Shown in pieces: positions 53,098-58,315 of a stretch of 58,315 nucleotides of DNA. Numbering within the stretch: the first letter of the stretch is position 1; every line of letters begins with the position of its first letter. The translations under genes were made by a program, and so were the position numbers. This DNA is from an uncultured Peptoniphilus sp. (GTDB lineage Bacteria > Bacillota > Clostridia > Tissierellales > Peptoniphilaceae): assembly GCA_902489255.1 (NCBI GenBank), contig CABTZF010000008.1, positions 1 to 58,315 on the forward strand, written 5' to 3'. The notes under the pieces were generated by a model. It was given only the letters and a program-made list of their open reading frames with translations. It was not told the origin of the DNA and did not search any database.

Positions 53098-53234
53098 ACA
53101 TAATAACCGGTCTATAATAAATTACTAATTATTTTTTACAATATTAAAAAACAATGGTGCAAACACTATAATAATTTTAATATTTAATATGCTACATTTA
53201 TGATATAATAATATTATTTGAAAGAAGGTGGCCT

Positions 53235-54887
53235 ATGTTTTGTCCAAACTGTGGAAATGTAGTATCTGATACTGACAATTACTGTGCTATATGTGGAAAA
53301 AAATTAAAGAATGTACAGGTTAAAGTTGAAAATTTAGAAAAAAAATCTAAATCATCCCATGAAAGAACTAAGGATGTAACTAGAGTTTTTAATCCAAAAA
53401 AATTAGATGCTATTGACAATACTGACGACATCAAAAATATAATCGCTGCTGTTGATAAAAAAGTTTCTGAAAATATTAGAGAGTATGAGCTGCGCAATAA
53501 TACCCAAGATAAACTTAATAAAATTAATGAGCAACCCATTTTAAAAGATTCTCCTAAGAAAAAATCTTCTAAGGCAGGGGGAAAATATATAAATTTATCA
53601 GGTACTGAAGAAATTTCAATAAAAAATGACATTGATAAAGTAAAAAAATCTATAAAAACTGAATCCAATGAAATATCAGACCCCACTAAAATTAAAACCC
53701 ATTCTTCTGACTTCAACATATCTCAGGCTGAACTTATAAAAAGAGTTCAGGAAGAATTGAAAAAGGAAAATTATAATTTACCTGATGATGAGGATTCATC
53801 TCCGGCTTTAAACTCATCAAAATATGCAACTGCTAAAGCTGATAAGAGTATAAAATTAAAAAAGCCGTTTAAAAACCTTTGGAAAGATTTTATCAATGAA
53901 GATGACGATGAATTTTCTATTTTTAATAATATTAATAAAGATAAATCCATAAAGACAAAAGAAACTAGAAATTTTGAGTTCACTAATACAGAAGATTTTT
54001 CCAATAAATCAATTGAAGACACAATGTCTGTACCGAAAATTACTTCAGCAAATGAAAAAGTCATAGATAAAATATTAAGTGACCAAAAAAAACAAGAAAA
54101 AAAAGCTACCGGTAAAACTAAAGCAAATGAAAATTCTCTCTTTACCAGCATAAAAAAAAGCATAAAAAAGAAAACATCAACTCTTAATAATAAAGATAAT
54201 TTTAGAGAAAATGATGATAATAAAAAAGAAACTAAATTATCCGGTTTAAAAGAGAACATTCAAGACGATTTTAAGTCCCAAAAAGTTGTTTTACAGGCAG
54301 ATAAAAAAAATACTAACTTTTACCTTAGCTATTTAAAAAAATTTTCAATTCTGAATATTAATTTTTCAGAATTTCTAACCAGCATTAAGAGCAAAGAAAG
54401 TATTATCCTATTAATTTTGGGATTAAACTTAATTTTTGTTTCTATGTTTATTGGTCAAGGCAAAGTAAGTCCTTATCTTTTCTTATTTTTAGTCTTAAAA
54501 GTAATATTTGATTATTTTCAATTTGTAATCCCCTTAAAGGTAGCTAAAGATAAGACAGATCTATTTGAAACAAAAGAAAAGTTCAACCTGCATTGCCTTA
54601 TAAATTGGTTTTATGCTAAGCTTTTCCTTTTCATCGGCTTTGTAATAACTCCAATAGGTGGATTTTTCCAATTCAGCCTTTTAAAAGCAATGACTCCTAT
54701 GCCGATTGCTACAATAATTCTGATTATTTTATCACCTATTATTGCACTCAGTTTCTATATAGACTCTTTAGAAAAAAGAAAAATTATCGACTTCATTGGT
54801 TGGTATTCATTGTTATTTATCTTATTTGAACTTTGTTTTAAATTAGTATGGTTCGGTTTGAATTTTATATTTAACACTCTATTTTAA
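53235..54887 (+). CDS. Zinc-ribbon protein with long disordered linker and C-terminal membrane domain
   Basis: A 550-residue protein with three parts: an N-terminal zinc ribbon (C3-x2-C6, C17-x2-C20, FCPNCGNVVSDTDNYCAICG), a 330-residue Lys/Asp/Ser/Asn-rich region predicted disordered (about 30-365), and a membrane domain with four to five helices (about 388-545). This zinc-ribbon plus membrane plan occurs in many uncharacterised Firmicute proteins. The role is unknown; the ribbon may bind a partner protein or nucleic acid at the membrane. Ribosome site GAAGGTGG. Confidence 0.8.
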   Translation: MFCPNCGNVVSDTDNYCAICGKKLKNVQVKVENLEKKSKSSHERTKDVTRVFNPKKLDAIDNTDDIKNIIAAVDKKVSENIREYELRNNTQDKLNKINEQPILKDSPKKKSSKAGGKYINLSGTEEISIKNDIDKVKKSIKTESNEISDPTKIKTHSSDFNISQAELIKRVQEELKKENYNLPDDEDSSPALNSSKYATAKADKSIKLKKPFKNLWKDFINEDDDEFSIFNNINKDKSIKTKETRNFEFTNTEDFSNKSIEDTMSVPKITSANEKVIDKILSDQKKQEKKATGKTKANENSLFTSIKKSIKKKTSTLNNKDNFRENDDNKKETKLSGLKENIQDDFKSQKVVLQADKKNTNFYLSYLKKFSILNINFSEFLTSIKSKESIILLILGLNLIFVSMFIGQGKVSPYLFLFLVLKVIFDYFQFVIPLKVAKDKTDLFETKEKFNLHCLINWFYAKLFLFIGFVITPIGGFFQFSLLKAMTPMPIATIILIILSPIIALSFYIDSLEKRKIIDFIGWYSLLFILFELCFKLVWFGLNFIFNTLF

Positions 54888-54900
54888 AAACAATATTAAA

Positions 54901-54940
54901 AAGAGCCTAAAGCTTTCATTTCAGCTTCAGGCTCTTTTTT
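54901..54940 (+). terminator. Terminator after the zinc-ribbon membrane protein
   Basis: Long imperfect stem AAGAGCCTAAAGCT/AGCTTCAGGCTCTT followed by TTTT, 14 bp after the stop codon. Confidence 0.8.
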
Positions 54941-54955
54941 AGACTTCTCTCTAAA

Positions 54956-54990
54956 ATTGGGTAGTCCCATTGGGTCTATCCAATTTTTTT
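54956..54990 (+). terminator. Second, tandem terminator
   Basis: ATTGGGTAG/CTATCCAAT stem (one G-U pair) with an inner CCC/GGG hairpin, followed by seven T residues. It backs up the terminator at 54901 or serves the convergent gene weakly. Confidence 0.6.
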
Positions 54991-55022
54991 AATCATTTCT
55001 TAATTAAGCATTATGCAAATTA

Positions 55023-55754
55023 TTATTCTTTAGCCTTTAATGCCCCGGTCCATTTACTTCCCAAAAAATAAACTATAAAAATTAAAATATTATATATAGC
55101 GAGTACAAGGAAAATATATAAAAATATTGGCCATTTAGCAAAAAAATCAGTTAATATAGGACTATACCTTAAATATCCGGCATTGGCATCATCAAGAAAA
55201 TTATATCCTATATAGACCAGTAAATTAAAGTTAGCAAAAATATACATAAATTTAAGATCTTTCTTTGAAAAATCGTAATTTTCTACAAAAATAAAGTAAG
55301 CTGCACAAAGAATAATTGCATAATGGGCCATAAAAAAGCACACAACTGTTGCATGTGGAAATTTATAAGGAAGGATATCCGGTGATATTATTGGTAGAAT
55401 ACCGCCTATACTTCCCCAATAAACATTAATGGTCTTTAATTTAGATGAATCTGTTAAAAGACCTAAAAAACCAAAAATTAGAGCAACTCTACAAGTATAT
55501 ACCGGCAATAAGTCCGATGTTGAATTAGTTTCCCCTAAAAAGAAAATATAATAAATAACTTGTTCTATAATAATAAATAAAGCCAAAATGTACCTAAATC
55601 CCATTTTAATCCTATAAGTATCTGCTATAATTTTTCTATTCTTATAAATTATAAATATAAGTAAGGAAAGAAAGATAATAAGGGAAAAATGTGAAAAACT
55701 AAATTTATTAAAAGGTATATTCTCATCAGTATGCCTAAAAAAATAAGTCAGCAA
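55023..55754 (-). CDS. YwaF-like (TIGR02206) integral membrane protein
   Basis: A 243-residue protein with about seven membrane segments. LPVYTCRVALIFGFLGLLT and the YWGSIGGILPIISPDI-x-FPHATVVCFFMAHYAII region (about 105-150) match the YwaF/TIGR02206 family, distantly related to TMEM164; function unknown. The open frame reaches a GTG at 55766, but GGTGAT sits just before a TTG at 55754, so I prefer that start. Transcribed alone, convergent with the zinc-ribbon gene. Confidence 0.8.
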   Translation of the reverse strand: MLTYFFRHTDENIPFNKFSFSHFSLIIFLSLLIFIIYKNRKIIADTYRIKMGFRYILALFIIIEQVIYYIFFLGETNSTSDLLPVYTCRVALIFGFLGLLTDSSKLKTINVYWGSIGGILPIISPDILPYKFPHATVVCFFMAHYAIILCAAYFIFVENYDFSKKDLKFMYIFANFNLLVYIGYNFLDDANAGYLRYSPILTDFFAKWPIFLYIFLVLAIYNILIFIVYFLGSKWTGALKAKE

Positions 55755-55814
55755 AAAATCACCCACAAAAAATAATGTTAAAATTTGACAAAATCAAGGT
55801 TTTTATATATTAAA

Positions 55815-55838
55815 AGAACCGCCACAAGTGACGGTTCT
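55815..55838 (-). terminator. Terminator after phaC
   Basis: 11-bp stem AGAACCGTCAC/GTGGCGGTTCT (one G-U pair), followed on the minus strand by TTTTAATA; 15 bp beyond the phaC stop. Confidence 0.7.
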
Positions 55839-55852
55839 ATTAAATTATAAAT

Positions 55853-56920
55853 TTACTTGTGTCCATTTAAAAATTCATTAATCTTAGGACCAACTTCTCT
55901 CTGACTTTTGCCACTTACAAAAACACCTATATGACCTGTATTTATTTCAACCATTTCCTTATCAGTAGAACCTACATGGTCCATTATAGGTCTTGTTGCT
56001 TGAGGTGGAACTTGATTATCCTTTGTTCCTAAAATTACAAGCAATGGACAAGTAATATTTTTCAAGTTGACTTCTTCACCATCAAGTTTAAACTCTCCCT
56101 TAATCAGTGAATTTTTATGATACATTTCAATTTGAAATTCCTTATAAGCACGCCCAACTTGATCGGGTGAATCAAAAATCCATTGCTCCATACGCAAAAA
56201 GTTAGCCAATTTATTTGCATCGTCCAAATAATCTATAATACTTAGGTACTTATCAATCATTAAATCCAGAGGCTTTAAAAATACAAATCCTGCATTCATA
56301 AATTCTCCCGGAATATTTCCAAAAGTATCAACTAGAAGATTGGGATTCAAATATTTTCCCCATTTGAAAAGTAACCCGTCATTTGTTGAAAAATCAACAG
56401 GCGTAACTAATGTTACAAGGTTTTTTATCTTGTCTTGGTTTAGAGCTGTATAAATATAGGAAAAAGTCCCTCCTTGGCATATGCCCATCAAATTAATCTT
56501 ATCAAGCTTATGTCTTTTCCTAATTATATCAACTGCATCTTCCAAATATCCGTTAATATAATCATCCAAGCCAATATATCTGTCATCAGCTGTCGGATAA
56601 CCCCAATCTATTATATAAAGGTCTTGGCCTCCCTTTAATAAATTTCTAATGAGTGACTTATCTTCTTGCAAATCCATCATATATTGCTTATTAACAAGAG
56701 CATAAACAATGAGCATCGGAGTCTTATTAATATTTTCTACCAAGGGTCTGTAATGGTAGAGTTTCATCTTATCTTCAGAAAAAATCAAGTCTTTTGGGGT
56801 TGCATCCGAACCTGTATAATCTACATTCATAAGAGTATTTATACCTTTTAACATCTTATCAAAAGATTCAAAAGTTTGAATCATAGATTTGTCCAGTTCA
56901 AAACCGTATAAATCTTCCAT
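55853..56920 (-). CDS. phaC: Class III poly(3-hydroxyalkanoate) synthase subunit PhaC
   Basis: A 355-residue alpha/beta-hydrolase that polymerises (R)-3-hydroxyacyl-CoA at granule surfaces. The lipase-like box G146-I-C148-Q-G-G with nucleophile C148, plus D301 (LGTKDNQVP) and H330 (NTGHIGVF), form the triad. The length and a separate PhaE partner define class III. The ATG has AAAGGAGG upstream and lies 14 bp after phaE. No phaA, phaB, phaJ or phasin genes are in the window, so the monomer route is elsewhere. Confidence 0.93.
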   Translation of the reverse strand: MEDLYGFELDKSMIQTFESFDKMLKGINTLMNVDYTGSDATPKDLIFSEDKMKLYHYRPLVENINKTPMLIVYALVNKQYMMDLQEDKSLIRNLLKGGQDLYIIDWGYPTADDRYIGLDDYINGYLEDAVDIIRKRHKLDKINLMGICQGGTFSYIYTALNQDKIKNLVTLVTPVDFSTNDGLLFKWGKYLNPNLLVDTFGNIPGEFMNAGFVFLKPLDLMIDKYLSIIDYLDDANKLANFLRMEQWIFDSPDQVGRAYKEFQIEMYHKNSLIKGEFKLDGEEVNLKNITCPLLVILGTKDNQVPPQATRPIMDHVGSTDKEMVEINTGHIGVFVSGKSQREVGPKINEFLNGHK

Positions 56921-56934
56921 TATTTGCCCTCCTT

Positions 56935-57978
56935 TTAGTCCTCATACTTATCTTCATTTTTCTTCCTCAAATCTCTCTTTAACATACGGACTTCTTTCTT
57001 TAATTCATAAACTGACTTATAAAGAGAATCCATATCTTCATTTGTTGGAATTGGAAGATTTTTTAAAGCATTCATAATTAGCTTATCTACATCTTTTTTT
57101 AAGTACATTAGAGAATCAACATAATTCCCAAGAAACTTACTGAATTCATCAGAATAAAATAATTTATCAAAATTTTCTGAAACTTTTGAGCTCCAAAATT
57201 CATAAAATTCTTCAAAAGTTTGTGGGGCTTTGTCTTCTTTAACCATATCCATAGATTCTTGAATAACATTTTTTGTAGAATCAATGACTACTGTGTTTAG
57301 CTTAATGCTCAATTCTATAAAATAAGTTATAAATTTAATAAATCTGTCAAAAGTTTGCATTCTATTTTGATATAAATTTCTATCAATCCCAAATTGAGGT
57401 GAATTTAAAAGTTTAGCATAAGTTTTATTATAATTATCTTTCCATATATTAAAAAATTCCAAGAAACCTTCAGGATCAGACAAAGCTCCTTTCATAAAAC
57501 TGTCAACCAAACTTTCAAAAGAATCTGTCCACGGTCCGTAGACAATCTTCATAGTTTCCCTATAAGTATTTGAAAGCTCAAAAGTCTGTTTCATAAGGAC
57601 CTGTAAATCCAAGGGTAAAAGAGGAAAAATATAAGTATTAATATATTTCAAGCAATTTGCTTTGAAATCCATCATTATCATGTCCAGATTTTTTTTGCCC
57701 GGCTCAAAATTGTTAATAAATAACTCCTTGTACATCTTATACAATTCATAGTAGGTCTTAGATGCTTCTTTTATCTTTCCTATAACTTCAAAAGGACTAC
57801 CCTTATAGTCAAACATCCCGTAATTTTTAAAAGAATCAAACATCCTTTCATAACCTTCCAAAGGATTAGAATTGATGCCTACATTTTTCACAAAATCTTC
57901 AGTAAATTTGTTCCAGGAGTCCAAAGATTTCTTTTGCCAATCCATGTACTGATCAAAAAATTTAAAATCATTTTCCAC
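56935..57978 (-). CDS. phaE: Class III PHA synthase subunit PhaE
   Basis: A 347-residue PhaE-type protein, needed for PhaC activity in class III synthases. Mostly helical, rich in aromatic and charged residues (FDQYMDWQKKSLDSWNKFTEDF; GPWTDSFESLVDSFMKGALSDPEGFLEFFNIWKDNY). The C-terminus is a basic coiled coil (about 310-347). An in-frame TTG at 57993 is part of the ribosome-site region; GGAGG lies 8 nt before the GTG at 57978, which I take as the start. Confidence 0.88.
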   Translation of the reverse strand: MENDFKFFDQYMDWQKKSLDSWNKFTEDFVKNVGINSNPLEGYERMFDSFKNYGMFDYKGSPFEVIGKIKEASKTYYELYKMYKELFINNFEPGKKNLDMIMMDFKANCLKYINTYIFPLLPLDLQVLMKQTFELSNTYRETMKIVYGPWTDSFESLVDSFMKGALSDPEGFLEFFNIWKDNYNKTYAKLLNSPQFGIDRNLYQNRMQTFDRFIKFITYFIELSIKLNTVVIDSTKNVIQESMDMVKEDKAPQTFEEFYEFWSSKVSENFDKLFYSDEFSKFLGNYVDSLMYLKKDVDKLIMNALKNLPIPTNEDMDSLYKSVYELKKEVRMLKRDLRKKNEDKYED

Positions 57979-58003
57979 TAAAAATTCCTCCAATCACTTT
58001 AAT

Positions 58004-58033
58004 ATTATAACAGTGAGTCTACATAAGTTACAA
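58004..58033 (-). promoter_or_regulatory. phaEC promoter
   Basis: Minus strand: TTGTAA (58028-58033), 18-bp spacer, TATAAT (58004-58009) with TGT extension. The remaining sequence up to the repeat at 58187 is AT-rich with no gene I can recognise. Confidence 0.55.
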
Positions 58034-58186
58034 ATAACTTTTATGCGTTTTATTTATACCCATTTTTATATCATATTATTAGATATTCTTTAGTATTTTT
58101 CTTATTAAATTTCTAATAAGTTAAATTTTTCCATATCCTGATGATTTTCAATTTATTTTTATAAACCTTTATATACTAAATAAAAA

Positions 58187-58230
58187 GGCTCTTTGTCAAA
58201 TGTTGGGGAGGCTCGTTAGCTCGAGTCTCT
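58187..58230 (+). repeat. Terminal inverted repeat of an IS-like element (right copy)
   Basis: Begins GGCTCTTTGTCAAATGTTGG and matches the reverse complement of positions 1-44 at 42 of 44 bases. The element would extend to the right; 58231-58315 is presumably its AT-rich leader before a transposase that lies outside the window. ISL3-family membership is inferred from the GGCTCTTTGTCAA-type end. Confidence 0.75.
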
Positions 58231-58315
58231 CTTTTCATTTAAAAATCAATACATATACGCTAATAAAATAACAAAACTAAAATAACTAAAAAACTACTAA
58301 AAATAGACATAGCAA

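Noticed and set aside
53279..54259. Two long minus-strand open frames (146 and 162 residues) opposite the zinc-ribbon gene
   Set aside because: They mirror a Lys/Asp/Ser-rich, low-complexity plus-strand gene with ribosome site and terminator; they lack ribosome sites and look like antisense shadows.
226..58230. The whole window as a genomic island because of its IS-like borders
   Set aside because: Contents are almost entirely core genes with uniform low GC, and no integrase, phage or conjugation genes are present.
1..58315. Search for CRISPR arrays, tRNA and rRNA genes
   Set aside because: No regularly spaced repeats of 25-40 bp and no recognisable rRNA or tRNA sequence were seen; absence judged by eye only.

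Overview
The window is an AT-rich, densely coded segment from a low-GC, probably strictly anaerobic Firmicute. Gene content (a monoderm dcw cluster with a PASTA-type PBP, GatCAB, NrdR, SLH surface proteins, a class III PHA synthase, TTG/GTG starts and strong AGGAGG/GGTGA ribosome sites) fits the Tissierellia/Peptoniphilaceae best. That placement is an inference; there is no 16S gene here. No rRNA, tRNA, CRISPR array or complete mobile element was seen.

Layout, left to right. (1) 1-44 and 58187-58230 are inverted, outward-facing copies of one 44-bp sequence that looks like the end of an ISL3-type insertion sequence, so the whole 58 kb lies between two copies of a repeat. (2) 226-12843, minus strand: cell-division and wall cluster mraZ-rsmH-ftsL-pbp-mraY-murD-ftsW-murG-ftsQ-ftsZ followed by nrdR and rarA. 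murE, murF, murC and ftsA are not in the cluster. Four CCAC/CCAT boxes at exact 10-bp spacing precede mraZ and look like the MraZ operator. (3) 13165-18114, minus: an OmpR-type regulator with its histidine kinase, then a DUF3160-like lipoprotein with a small anchored partner. (4) 18498-29761, minus: a tightly overlapping information-processing operon (SLH protein-tcdA-pcrA-ligA-gatC-gatA-gatB) preceded by a second, larger SLH protein. (5) 29911-39713, mixed strands: a SirC-like Rossmann protein, a cupin, PEP synthase, a CYTH protein, a phosphoesterase, the YhaO/YhaN (SbcDC-like) pair, a broken secreted-protein gene and a lipoprotein. (6) 39929-46725: isochorismatase-like protein, a PfkB-like protein lacking the catalytic GAGD motif, PgcA, YbaK, and a zinc-uptake operon znuABC facing a Fur/Zur-type regulator across a perfect TGCAAAC-A-GTTTGCA palindrome. 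(7) 47286-52648, minus: acetyltransferase, ftsH, and dnaX-ybaB-recR. (8) 52786-57978: a small Ala/Asn-rich lipoprotein, a zinc-ribbon/membrane protein, a YwaF-like membrane protein, and phaE-phaC.

The genes are mostly housekeeping. The parts that deserve a second look are the inverted IS ends, the MraZ operator, the two elements sharing AAACCGCTATACAC-like terminal inverted repeats, the secreted protein interrupted by one in-frame TAA, a likely leaderless gene beside the DUF3160 protein, the pseudokinase-like PfkB protein, and a recurrent extended -10 promoter form. I found no convincing wholly new multi-gene system.
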